From CAZAGD01 sp049699975 (lineage in GTDB: Bacteria > Desulfobacterota > SM23-61): a stretch of 28,265 nucleotides of DNA. The stretch is taken from positions 1 through 28,265 of the forward strand of contig JBNAWB010000024.1 of the NCBI GenBank assembly GCA_049699975.1, read 5' to 3'. Below, in pieces: positions 1 through 7,672 of this stretch; the stretch's first letter is position 1; every line of letters starts with the position of its first letter. The position numbers were made by a program, and so were the translations under genes. The notes under the pieces were generated by a model. It ran no database searches. It was given only the letters and a program-made list of their open reading frames with translations, and had not been told where the DNA came from.

Positions 1-253
1 GCCGCCCACCGGCCCAATTTCAAGGCCGGGGCTAAAATCTCTCCGCGCTCTAACCCCCCTATGGATAACTCCCTAATTCTATAAAAAATGTAAATCACGT
101 ACTTTTCGAACAAAGCCATTTTTAAGAATATTTTACAGTTCTTTCTCCGTGAGCTCTGCGCGCTCTGTGAGAGTTGCTCTTTTTCCAAATAAAATTTAAA
201 GAATTTGCAAGTATGTAGTACAGATGAGGATTTATAATAATTTTGATCCTGAA

Positions 254-274
254 AATCTGCGTTCATCTGCGTCC
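254..274. repeat. Short direct repeat of ATCTGCG units
   Basis: The heptamer ATCTGCG occurs twice, separated by TTC. A second stretch of the same style at about 145-174 alternates CTCTGCG and CTCTGTGAG. From memory, such 'ATCTGCGTTCATCTGCG' and 'CTCTGTG' strings recur in intergenic DNA of many environmental bacterial genomes. That these copies belong to a dispersed family is inference. Confidence 0.35.
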
Positions 275-295
275 CATAATTTCCACACATTACGA

Positions 296-329
296 GATCG
301 CCACGGTCGCTACGCTCCCTCGCGATGAC
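296..329 (-). repeat. Palindromic intergenic repeat, copy 1
   Basis: This 34-bp sequence recurs at 4524-4557 with one mismatch, in the same orientation. Read on the minus strand it begins GTCATCGCGAGGGAGCG. It resembles the widespread 'GTCATTGCGAG...GCAATC' class of intergenic repeats (recalled, not searched). A more divergent relative with a perfect hairpin is at 1958-2002. Confidence 0.6.
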
Positions 330-456
330 CTTACGACCTAACTTCGCTGATTTAATAAACCCGCCCTTCAGTGAGGGATTACTTAGGCCCCAAAATTTTT
401 TTAGTATTTTTATATGGGAATTATATTTGAATTTTATCCAAAATTTGCTAATTAAA

Positions 457-462
457 TATAAT
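457..462 (+). promoter_or_regulatory. Candidate -10 box (TATAAT) for the enolase-superfamily gene
   Basis: A perfect TATAAT lies 35 bp upstream of the ATG at 498 in AT-rich DNA. The best -35 at 17-bp spacing (TTATCC, 434-439) is poor, so the call rests on the -10 box and its position. Confidence 0.35.
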
Positions 463-497
463 GCAATTTTTGAAAAAATTTAGAAAGGAAAGAGACT

Positions 498-1604
498 ATG
501 AAAATCGAGAAAATTGAAGCTCTGCCGCTCAGTGCCAAAATGAAACCGTTACAAATTTCCACCACTACTTTTACAGAGTGTCGTGCGCTAATTGTAAGAG
601 TTACTACTGCCGATGGCCTCGTGGGTATCGGAGAAAGTCTTGTCCGCATTGCCCCCAGGGCTACCAAGTTTATTGTGGAGGATATGCTTGCTCCTTTGAT
701 CTTAGGAAAAGATCCTACGGATACCGGAGCTTTGTGGTGGGAAATGTTTTCGGCTATGCGCACCCGAGGACACACGAAAGGACATTTTGTGGAAGCTATA
801 AGCGGTGTAGATATGGCTTTATGGGATATACTCGGAAAGGCTTATAATCTCCCCCTATATCGTGTTCTCCATGGTTATGGAAGAAAGGTTCTTCCCGCTT
901 ACGGATCTTCGATATTTATGGGGGAAATAAAGGAAATGGAGGCCCAGGCCCAAAAGATGCTTGATTTGGGATATAATGCCTTAAAGATAAAAATAGGAAT
1001 GGGTATTGAACAAGATGAGGAGGCAGTTAGGGCCATTCGCTCCATGGTGGGAAAGAATGTAAAACTTATGGTGGATGCCAATAGCGTCTATGATGCTCGC
1101 ACAGCTATTCTTTTAGGCCGAAGGCTTGAAAAATATGATCTCGAGTGGTTTGAAGAACCTGTCCCTCCTTATGACTGGCGAGGATTAGCGGAAGTGAAAA
1201 AAGGGCAAGGAATACCCATAGCAGCAGGAGAAGGTGAGTTTACCGTATATGGATTTCGTGACCTCCTGGCCACTGGGGCAGTTGATGTATTCCAACCAGA
1301 TGCTGGGAGAGTAGGGGGCTTTACAGAATGTATGCGCATTGCTGCTCTTATTCATGCCGAAAATAAGTCATTAGCACCCCATACCGGAATGTGCTCCGCA
1401 GTTAACTTGGTGGCGGGTATGCATTATGCAGCAGCAGCTCCAGGATTTTTGACTTTTGAATTCATGGAACTTGACCATCCCCTTTTAGATATTTTCAAAG
1501 AGCCAATACCAAGGCCCAAAGGAGGGCAAATTGCGCTTCCGGATAGACCTGGTCTTGGATTTGAATTAGACATGAAAAAAATTGAAAAATGGGTAGTTAA
1601 ATAA
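498..1604 (+). CDS. Enolase-superfamily enzyme, mandelate racemase subgroup (sugar-acid dehydratase/cycloisomerase-like)
   Basis: The 368-residue product has the capping domain followed by a (beta/alpha)7-beta barrel. The KxK motif is K163/K165. The metal ligands are D193 (MVDAN), E219 (FEEP) and E245 (AAGE). The general base pair is D268 (PDAG) and H295 (PHTG), and E321 ends the set. The KxK plus Asp-His dyad is the mandelate-racemase pattern, so the enzyme should abstract the alpha-proton of a carboxylate with Mg2+ bound. Known relatives act as acid-sugar dehydratases, lactone cycloisomerases or racemases, and the substrate cannot be read here. The ATG at 498 has an AGGAAAG ribosome site about 6 bases upstream. 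The gene stands alone on the plus strand, with no sugar-acid partner genes beside it, and is followed at once by an inverted-repeat element. Confidence 0.88.
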   Translation: MKIEKIEALPLSAKMKPLQISTTTFTECRALIVRVTTADGLVGIGESLVRIAPRATKFIVEDMLAPLILGKDPTDTGALWWEMFSAMRTRGHTKGHFVEAISGVDMALWDILGKAYNLPLYRVLHGYGRKVLPAYGSSIFMGEIKEMEAQAQKMLDLGYNALKIKIGMGIEQDEEAVRAIRSMVGKNVKLMVDANSVYDARTAILLGRRLEKYDLEWFEEPVPPYDWRGLAEVKKGQGIPIAAGEGEFTVYGFRDLLATGAVDVFQPDAGRVGGFTECMRIAALIHAENKSLAPHTGMCSAVNLVAGMHYAAAAPGFLTFEFMELDHPLLDIFKEPIPRPKGGQIALPDRPGLGFELDMKKIEKWVVK

Positions 1605-1618
1605 ATAAGCTTTTACTT

Positions 1619-1742
1619 AAAGGGGACGGTTCTGGTTATTTAAAAAAGAGAAAGATTCCTTTCGGGAGAAGGATTAAAAACAAAATAAAGAGAACCGTCC
1701 CCTTTATATTAAAAACAAAATAAAGAGAACCGTCCCCTTTAT
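1619..1742. repeat. Inverted-repeat element with AAAGGGGACGGTTCT ends
   Basis: AAAGGGGACGGTTCT (1619-1633) is matched by its exact reverse complement at 1691-1705 and again at 1726-1740. The element can therefore form a long 15-bp-stem hairpin just after the stop codon at 1604. From memory, ends of this 'GGGGACGGTTCT' type often flank REP-associated Y1 transposase genes and their non-autonomous copies. No transposase gene is present here. The hairpin may also act as a terminator for the gene at 498-1604. Confidence 0.7.
1673..1742 (+). repeat. 35-bp perfect tandem duplication
   Basis: The 35 bases at 1673-1707 are repeated exactly at 1708-1742. Each unit contains AAAATAAAG followed by AGAACCGTCCCCTTT. 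The duplication copies the right end of the inverted-repeat element and gives it two alternative 3' arms. It has two units and no spacer, so it is not CRISPR. Confidence 0.8.
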
Positions 1743-2202
1743 ACACCGCCCATGGAGTTTAAAGTCAATTGGACATTCGTCTTGAATCACATTATTACCT
1801 TCCGGAGATGGGTTCCATTTATTCAGCCACTATTGTTCAATTGTGAGAATGAATACTGCCATAACCTCCCCTAACCATTCTTTAGAGGCCATGTTGCAAT
1901 CTCATTACGGAGGAACATACCAATCGAAGTAATCTTAAAAATTATAAAAAAATGAGCTGGCCACGCTCCCCCGCATCAAGTGCGGGGTCGCTCGCCATGA
2001 CCAAAAGTGGATTATGACAAGCCTCTTAGGCAGAGGAGGCTCTTACAAAATGCAAATCAACTTCTTTCACTTCGTCAGTTCAGGCAAGTAATTCACCACT
2101 GAAAGATGGGATTATTAAGGAATTTATTTTATAATGAACACCTCACTCAGCCTCTCCCCTGCTGGCGATAGCTTAATTGCTCTCTATTATAAAATACCAG
2201 GA
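1743..2202. other. Gene-poor region with a repeat copy
   Basis: I found no coding sequence that I can support. It holds the hairpin repeat at 1958-2002, a 6-bp hairpin (AGCCTC/GAGGCT) near 2019-2042, and a segment at 2150-2167 that matches the minus strand of 28242-28259 at 15 of 18 positions. The stretch 1744-1957 contains nothing I recognise and may be decayed DNA. Confidence 0.4.
1958..2002 (-). repeat. Palindromic intergenic repeat, hairpin variant
   Basis: CCCCGCA (1969-1975), loop TCAAG, then TGCGGGG (1981-1987) form a perfect 7-bp stem. It is flanked by sequence related to the 296-329 repeat: on the minus strand, GGTCATGGCGAGCGAC before the stem and GGAGCGTGGCC after it. It looks like the same repeat family with an added hairpin. 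Confidence 0.5.
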
Positions 2203-3465
2203 TTAGATGAATAACCTGCGGGAAGGGATGGCCCAGATATTTGGTTCGGCAATTTTTTTTAAAGCATCTCCTTGATAGACTACTATTCCCCCGCGCCAAG
2301 CATGACCAAGCCGGGCAGCAATTTCTTTCATTGCTCGAAGATCTGTTTTGGCCACCTCTCGGCGGGCTTTTATTTCCATTCCTATTAACCCACTTTCAGT
2401 CTGCAAAAGGATATCCAATTCCAGTCCCGAACGAGTGCGATAGAAATAGAGCTCAACATCTTTCTGCGCTGTTTTAATCCATTTTATAATTTCGCCCACC
2501 ACCATTGTTTCATAAATTTCTCCAGAAACCTCTCCTCTGAAACCGGTCAATTGGCGCAGAAGTCCAATATCCAACCAATAAATTTTGGGGGCTTTGATTA
2601 CGGAGCTGGTGATATTTTTATAATATGGCTGAAGCAGAATAGTTTGGTAGGAAATCCTAAGATATTCTAAATATCTGCGCGCCGTATCTACACTAACCGA
2701 CGCATCGCGCGCCAATTCGGAATAATTCAATATTTTTCCAGATTGCAGCGCTGATAGTTTTTGTAATTTTCTAAATGGGCCTAGGTCATCCAGTCTGGCT
2801 AAATCAAATAAATCTCTTTCTAAATAGGTAAATTCGTAATCTCTTAGCCACTTCCATCGTTCATCATTATTAAGAGGCAAAAGAGCTGGCATGCCTCCCC
2901 ATTGTAAAAGGTAATTTTCTGCTTCACGGTATTTATGGTCTATTTTATCGAGTAAAATTTCCGGAAGTTCATTAAAAATTCGATCAAGCGGATTTGAGGA
3001 TAATAAGCCATCGAATAAAGGAGGGGGAATATTGCCGGAATTTTCATCCCAATATATTTCACTCATCATCAGGGGCCAGAGCTCATATAATGACGCACGC
3101 CCAGCCAGCGATTCACGGATTTTTTTTAAAAGAAGTATTTGACTTGAGCCAGAGAGCAAACAAAAAGATATTCCGCCTTCATCAAAAGCGTATTTTACTT
3201 TCTCAAAAACTACTGGTTCTTTTTGGGCTTCATCAATTATGGCATTCCCGATGTTTTTGCTCCACGATGCAGAAGAAATTGTTCGCAAAGCTTCCCTATT
3301 TTCAGGGGAATCGAGGTTAATGTAATTTAAATCAGGGTATTTATATTTAGCCAGAGTGGTTTTGCCAGTTTGCCTTGCACCTGTCAAAATGACCAGCTTT
3401 TTATTCTTTGAGGAAGGCAAAAGATGCTTTAAAAATCTAAATTTCATCCTTTTTTCGCTCATCAT
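2203..3465 (-). CDS. AAA+ ATPase with DUF4143 domain
   Basis: The N-terminus carries a Walker A motif (GARQTGKTT) and a Walker B-like IIDEAQK, followed by the family-typical LLSGSSQILLL...LAGRA segment that I recognise from AAA_14 ATPases. The C-terminal half is DUF4143, including YWLDIGLLRQLTGF. It ends with a PD-(D/E)XK-like stretch (ELDILL then GMEIKA) typical of the family. These proteins are common and often horizontally spread; their role is mostly unknown, with a link to mobile elements or defence suspected. The start is unsure: a TTG at 3498 opens the frame, ATGs lie at 3465, 3462 and 3447, and none has a good ribosome site. The ATG at 3447 would place Walker A at the usual distance. 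The gene is last in a long minus-strand run and may be independent of it. Confidence 0.85.
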   Translation of the reverse strand: MMSEKRMKFRFLKHLLPSSKNKKLVILTGARQTGKTTLAKYKYPDLNYINLDSPENREALRTISSASWSKNIGNAIIDEAQKEPVVFEKVKYAFDEGGISFCLLSGSSQILLLKKIRESLAGRASLYELWPLMMSEIYWDENSGNIPPPLFDGLLSSNPLDRIFNELPEILLDKIDHKYREAENYLLQWGGMPALLPLNNDERWKWLRDYEFTYLERDLFDLARLDDLGPFRKLQKLSALQSGKILNYSELARDASVSVDTARRYLEYLRISYQTILLQPYYKNITSSVIKAPKIYWLDIGLLRQLTGFRGEVSGEIYETMVVGEIIKWIKTAQKDVELYFYRTRSGLELDILLQTESGLIGMEIKARREVAKTDLRAMKEIAARLGHAWRGGIVVYQGDALKKIAEPNIWAIPSRRLFI

Positions 3466-3592
3466 CTTAAATTTTACAGGAAATTTAAGAGAATTCAAGA
3501 GAAAAATTAATTAAATAAATAAGCCATCGTTAAAGGGTGGGGTTATTATTGGAAATTTTAATCAACTTTTTCCACTTCGAAAGTGGAGGGGG

Positions 3593-4414
3593 CTAATATC
3601 CTCCAGTCACCTCTAAACATTGACCAGAAACATAATCGGAAAGGGGGGAGGCTAAAAATAATATTGGGCCTGCGGCTTCTGTCGGTGTACCCGGCCTACC
3701 CATGGGAATGATCAAGGGCATCATATTGCGCATAGCTGCTGGAATCCCAATGGCTATTGCTTGACCAGCCCATTCAACAGTCTGGCCTGCTTCTTTCTCT
3801 TTAGTTAACCTGGTGTCAATCCATCCAAAAGCGACGGCATTTACCTGGACATTAAATGGCCCCCATTCTTTGGCTAAAGCCCGAGCCATGCCCACCAGAC
3901 CGGCTTTGGCGGAAGCATAATTTACTTGCCCAGAATTCCCTCTGGTACCAGCAATGGAGGAGACATTAATTATTTTCCGATTGATTATTTTCCCCGCTGA
4001 CTTTTCTTCTTTGGCTACGTCTCGGAAATAAGGTGCCGCTGCCCTAATCAAACGAAACGGGCCCGTGAGATGCACGGCCAGCATAGCTTCCCATTGCTCA
4101 TCCGTCATCTTGTGTATAACCCCATCCCAAGTAAATCCGGCATTATTTACTAAGATATGCAGGCCTCCCCAAGTTTGGATAGTTTTTTTAACTATCTCTT
4201 CCCCAAAAGAAGGCCTGGTCACATCGCCGACAAAAGCCAGGGCTTCGCCTCCGGCTTTTATAATTTCTTCTACTACTTCCTGAGCCGGATCAGCATCGAG
4301 ATCACTGACCACAACCTTTGCTCCCTCCTGGGCAAAAAGGAGGGCCGTAGCTCGGCCAATGCCTCTTCCCGAACCAGTTATGATAGCTACCCGGTCTTTT
4401 AACATTTTTTCCAT
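3593..4414 (-). CDS. Short-chain dehydrogenase/reductase (FabG/3-hydroxyacyl-CoA dehydrogenase-like)
   Basis: The 273-residue product has the classical SDR layout: TGSGRGIG at 13-20, D64, NNAG at 90-93, S153, Y166 and K170. It should be an NAD(P)H-dependent oxidoreductase of a hydroxy/keto pair, most likely a 3-hydroxyacyl thioester given the thiolase and HMGS-like genes upstream. The usual structural Asn of the tetrad (NxxG) is replaced by H115 (AVHLTG). An in-frame 15-bp duplication gives KIIN-R-KIIN just before the catalytic Ser. AGGAGGA at 4423-4429 gives a strong ribosome site 8 bases before the ATG at 4414. A 158-bp gap holding a repeat copy separates it from the thiolase gene, so co-transcription is likely but not certain. 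Confidence 0.88.
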   Translation of the reverse strand: MEKMLKDRVAIITGSGRGIGRATALLFAQEGAKVVVSDLDADPAQEVVEEIIKAGGEALAFVGDVTRPSFGEEIVKKTIQTWGGLHILVNNAGFTWDGVIHKMTDEQWEAMLAVHLTGPFRLIRAAAPYFRDVAKEEKSAGKIINRKIINVSSIAGTRGNSGQVNYASAKAGLVGMARALAKEWGPFNVQVNAVAFGWIDTRLTKEKEAGQTVEWAGQAIAIGIPAAMRNMMPLIIPMGRPGTPTEAAGPILFLASPLSDYVSGQCLEVTGGY

Positions 4415-4523
4415 CTTCGTCTTCCTCCTAAGGAGATGCGGATTTTCAAAATCATTTTTGCATATTTGATCGCGATTAAAGGGAGCGTGGCAACTTCATT
4501 GATTTTAAATTATTAGATTCCAA

Positions 4524-4557
4524 GATCGCCACGGTCGCTACGCTCCCTGGCGATGAC
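4524..4557 (-). repeat. Palindromic intergenic repeat, copy 2
   Basis: The 34 bases match the copy at 296-329 except for one substitution. It sits between the thiolase stop and the SDR start and would be transcribed if those genes share an operon. The neighbouring GGGAGCGTGGCAAC (about 4481-4494) may be a degraded fragment of the same family in the opposite orientation. Confidence 0.6.
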
Positions 4558-4572
4558 ATTTCGATACAGTTT

Positions 4573-5772
4573 TTACCTGCCAATAATCGCTACACTACAA
4601 ACATTAGTTGCTGGAATACCTCCCAAATTATGGGTCAAACCTAAGCGTGGGTTTTTTACCCTTCTCTCTGGTGGCCATCTCTCCAAGAGTTGGTTATACA
4701 TTTCATAAAGCATGCGCAACCCAGAAGCACCGATCGGATGTCCAAAACACTTGAGTCCACCGTCAGGCTGGCAGGGAATCTTCCCATTTAAATCAAAAAA
4801 TCCCGACATTATATCTTCAATAGCTCTCCCGCGGGGAGAAATTTGCAAATCCTCATAGACCGTTAATTCCGTAATAGAGAAACAATCATGAACTTCCATC
4901 ATACTTATTTCTTCGCGGGGATTTTTAATGCCCGCTTCTTGGAAGGCCATCTGCCCGGCGCGATAAGTGGTCTCTAAATGCGCCCCATCCCAAGAGCTAA
5001 ACATCGATTCCTCTCCGGAAGATACACAGATGGCCAAAGCCTTGACCAAGACCGGTTCTTCCTTCTTTAAAGCCCGAGCAATTTCCGGAGTAGTCACTAT
5101 GGCGGCGGCAGCTCCATCACTAACCCCGCAGCAATCGAAAAGCCCCAATGGGTAGGCAATCATAGGCGCATTAATAATCTGCTCTTCGGTCACCGGCCGC
5201 CGCAGGTGCGCTTTGGGATTCAAAGCACCGTTAGCGTGACTCTTGGCGGAGATGTGGGCTAAAGCGCGCTTACCTAAAGTTGGATCAATTTCATACTTAG
5301 CAAAATAAGTAGTGGCCAGTTGGGCAAATAGTCCTGGAGCGGTAGCATTAGGCCCGATTAAAGCCTGCATCTGGCCAAAAGCGGCTGTAGCCGGCAGCCC
5401 CCCATAACCCGTGTCCTTTAACTTCTCTACTCCTAAAGCAAGACAAATGTCATAAACTCCAGCGGCCACAGCATAACATGCCCCCCGAAATGCTTCTGTG
5501 CCCGTGGCACAATAATTTTCCGTTCGGGTTACAGGAATGAAAGGAAGTTTCAGGGTAGTCGCTAAGGGGATTCCTCCTTTACCCACATTAACTTCATCAA
5601 TATGCGTTCCTAACCAGGCCGCCTGAATTTCTTTCTTCTCGATTCCCGCATCAGCCAAAGCCTCCTGAAATGCTTCCACCATCAAGTCTTCGGCCGAAGC
5701 GTCCCACCTTTCCCCAAATTTAGTGCAACCCATGCCAATGATCGCCACCTTATCTCTGATTCCCGTAGCCAT
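4573..5772 (-). CDS. Thiolase (SCP2/archaeal-type acetyl-CoA acetyltransferase-like), cassette 1
   Basis: The 399-residue thiolase fold has catalytic C88 (ENYCATG), H295 (VHDCF) and H345 (GHPIGAS), so the active site is intact. The family forms or cleaves 3-oxoacyl-CoA by Claisen chemistry, and some members are DUF35-dependent aldolases. The gene starts inside the stop codon of the HMGS-like/DUF35 gene (TAATG; the shared A is at 5772), with the ribosome site GGAGG inside the upstream reading frame. This is strong translational coupling and implies a fixed-ratio complex. An earlier in-frame start at 5805 exists, but it would overlap the upstream gene and lacks this signal. A paralogue in the same arrangement is at 24334-25488; both begin with DKVAIIGMGCTKFGE. 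The substrate is unknown. Confidence 0.9.
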   Translation of the reverse strand: MATGIRDKVAIIGMGCTKFGERWDASAEDLMVEAFQEALADAGIEKKEIQAAWLGTHIDEVNVGKGGIPLATTLKLPFIPVTRTENYCATGTEAFRGACYAVAAGVYDICLALGVEKLKDTGYGGLPATAAFGQMQALIGPNATAPGLFAQLATTYFAKYEIDPTLGKRALAHISAKSHANGALNPKAHLRRPVTEEQIINAPMIAYPLGLFDCCGVSDGAAAAIVTTPEIARALKKEEPVLVKALAICVSSGEESMFSSWDGAHLETTYRAGQMAFQEAGIKNPREEISMMEVHDCFSITELTVYEDLQISPRGRAIEDIMSGFFDLNGKIPCQPDGGLKCFGHPIGASGLRMLYEMYNQLLERWPPERRVKNPRLGLTHNLGGIPATNVCSVAIIGR

Positions 5773-7229
5773 TATGCTCCCTCCTTCTCGGGGACAGCCT
5801 TCCAAAAGTAGCCATGGATGTCCCGGCGTTCATCATAATATTTTTTACGAAAGGTAAAGTAAACTTGTTTCCCCACTCTTAAATCCTCTAAAGTACAGTC
5901 GGTAAAATTGCACATGAAGCGGCCGCCGCCTTCAAACTGGACAAAGCCATATAGTTCCGGAGGATCATATGAAGCAGCTAACATATCGCCCGTGTAACTT
6001 AGAATATGTCCTTTTTTATCAGCAAAGGGATAATCTTCCATTTCATTGACAGCGCCGCAAGCAGGATTGGCACAAACTCTTTGGGGAGGAAACTGGGGCG
6101 TACCGCATTTTTTACACCGCGAACCAACCATACCTAAGACAACTTTCCTATTTCGCCAGACTAAGCTCCAACGCGTGATAAAATCTGCTTCTCCCCGCAA
6201 GCCAATATCTACAGGCAGCATTCCCCGAAAGACAGCATACTTTTGGTAGCTGGACAAAACAGCCCGGTTAGCCAAGTGACCGGTAACTCCTTTCCCGGGC
6301 TGGCCACGTTTTATTAACTCTGTTGTTTCCAAAGCTAAAGCTTCACAACCGTTACCAAAACTTATCACCATAAGCTTCTCTCCTGGCCGAGTCTCTTCTA
6401 AAGCTTTAGCAAACATTAGGAGAGCATGAGCAGTGCCTGTTTCTCCCACTGGGCCATAAAGAGAATCTTGGATTTTGGTCGCTTCGATTCCAAATTTTTT
6501 TACTAAATTTTTGCGCGCCGCTTCATATGGGCAGGGGAAAATAATCTTGGAAAAATCCTTTAAAGACCAAGCATATTTTTGCAGTAGGCCTGATACTGCT
6601 TTGGGTATCAATTCTTCATAGCCCAAATCACGAATCCAGCGGTCTTCCCACTGGCGGTCAAAAGTGGTCTTCGATCCCCGGTAATGGTCCACAAAATCAC
6701 AAGTGAGGGAATAAGAACCCTTGAACTCAGCTATAACGTCTTCTTGGCCAATTAAAAAAGCTGCTCCCCCATCGCCAAAAACCATCTCTTGCGGACTCCC
6801 CATTTTCCCCAGTCGGCAATCAGCAGTGCAAACTAAGATTTGTCTAGCATATCCAGAAGCTACTCCTTCCACAGCCGATAGAAAAGCTGACGTGCCCGCT
6901 CTTAATGACCCGGCAAAGTCAGCGGAACGCACATCTTCACGGAGATTCAGGGCTCCCGCGATAATCCCGGCATTTTGCCTCTCTGAATAGGGCATGGTGG
7001 TAGAAGCAAAGAAAAGGCCATCAATGTTGGTTCGCCCTTTCCCGACTAAAGAATCGAGGGCGGCGGCCGTGGCGATAGTGATGCTGTCTTCATCGGCGTT
7101 GGCTACAGCTTTCTCTCCCTGGGCCAACATTATGTTGGCCGGATTGATCCAGCCCATAGCTTGAAAGATGGTCATCCGCGGCAAACGATAGCGGGGAACA
7201 TAAGCGCCCCAAGAAACAATTCCTACCAT
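5772..7229 (-). CDS. HMG-CoA synthase-like domain fused to DUF35 zinc-ribbon/OB-fold, cassette 1
   Basis: The 485-residue fusion has a thiolase-superfamily (HMGS/KAS III-like) domain at about 1-355 and a DUF35 domain at about 360-480. The zinc ribbon is C372, C375, C386 and C391, with an atypical CxxxxC second pair. Anchored on RAGT and PxPY, the HMGS catalytic positions read T77 for Glu, L109 for Cys and P232 for His. It is thus unlikely to make HMG-CoA and may serve as partner of the coupled thiolase. In archaea, HMGS, thiolase and a separate DUF35 protein form one complex, which supports a physical complex here. ATG 7229 is preferred: AGGAGG (7235-7240) lies 5 bases upstream, whereas the GTG at 7235 overlaps that site. 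The gene begins 21 bases after the preceding stop codon. Confidence 0.88.
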   Translation of the reverse strand: MVGIVSWGAYVPRYRLPRMTIFQAMGWINPANIMLAQGEKAVANADEDSITIATAAALDSLVGKGRTNIDGLFFASTTMPYSERQNAGIIAGALNLREDVRSADFAGSLRAGTSAFLSAVEGVASGYARQILVCTADCRLGKMGSPQEMVFGDGGAAFLIGQEDVIAEFKGSYSLTCDFVDHYRGSKTTFDRQWEDRWIRDLGYEELIPKAVSGLLQKYAWSLKDFSKIIFPCPYEAARKNLVKKFGIEATKIQDSLYGPVGETGTAHALLMFAKALEETRPGEKLMVISFGNGCEALALETTELIKRGQPGKGVTGHLANRAVLSSYQKYAVFRGMLPVDIGLRGEADFITRWSLVWRNRKVVLGMVGSRCKKCGTPQFPPQRVCANPACGAVNEMEDYPFADKKGHILSYTGDMLAASYDPPELYGFVQFEGGGRFMCNFTDCTLEDLRVGKQVYFTFRKKYYDERRDIHGYFWKAVPEKEGA

Positions 7230-7250
7230 AACCACCTCCTGATGGAAAAA

Positions 7251-7631
7251 TTAAATAAAATCAACCTGCCCACACTCGGGATGTTTTTGGAAGAGCAACT
7301 TCGTAATCTCCTTTTGTTCGGCTGTTGAGGCGATTGATTCTATTTCGGAAAGATATTGACCTGAAGCTGTAAACTCCTTTTTCCAGGAATGAACATACCC
7401 GGGGACTTTAATAAAAATACATCCTCCCGGCCCACAGCATGATGACTCTACAACCGCCACTCCCAAAAGATAAAGAACTTCCTTATCCCGGTAAGGAAGG
7501 CGGCCTTCTTCCAAAAATAAATACCAACCCCCAAAAAAGTTCACAGGTTCTTGCAAAGGAGGATGTAAAAATTTGATACGATCATAATTGTTCTTGGCGG
7601 CGACCGGGTCTTTTTCTAATGTTTGAGACAT
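7251..7631 (-). CDS. Uncharacterised small protein with CCGPGGC motif
   Basis: The 126-residue soluble protein is not one I recognise. Its mark is a central ESSCCGPGGC segment (C65, C66, C71), followed by IFIKVPGYV. C120 lies near the C-terminus. The clustered cysteines could bind metal or undergo redox chemistry, but the sequence shows no known fold. There are no membrane segments or signal peptide. It lies 21 bases upstream of the HMGS-like start and 41 bases after the 88-residue gene, so it is probably in the same operon and may work with the thiolase complex. The ribosome site before the ATG at 7631 is weak. Confidence 0.7.
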   Translation of the reverse strand: MSQTLEKDPVAAKNNYDRIKFLHPPLQEPVNFFGGWYLFLEEGRLPYRDKEVLYLLGVAVVESSCCGPGGCIFIKVPGYVHSWKKEFTASGQYLSEIESIASTAEQKEITKLLFQKHPECGQVDFI

Positions 7632-7672
7632 CGAAGAATTCCACGGTTCTTATTTAAAATTTACTTTGTTAC

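Larger units (their letters stand above)
1..497. other. Intergenic, repeat-bearing region left of the enolase-superfamily gene
   Basis: I see no convincing gene here. A 6-bp hairpin (CCGGCC at 9-14 with GGCCGG at 24-29) near the left edge has no T-run after it. It could mark the end of a gene outside the window, but this is weak. Two short internally repetitive stretches lie at 145-174 and 254-274, and a palindromic-type repeat at 296-329. From about 390 onward the DNA is very AT-rich and carries the likely promoter of the gene at 498. Confidence 0.5.

Noticed and set aside
1673..1742. CRISPR array from the 35-bp direct repeat
   Set aside because: There are only two units with no spacer between them, and no cas genes are in the window.
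3571..3587. Terminator after the SDR gene (TCCACTT/AAGTGGA hairpin)
   Set aside because: The stem is perfect, but on the minus strand it is followed by A residues, not by a T-run.
5772..7229. Mevalonate-pathway HMG-CoA synthase
   Set aside because: The catalytic Cys, His and Glu positions are replaced, and no HMG-CoA reductase or mevalonate kinase gene is present.
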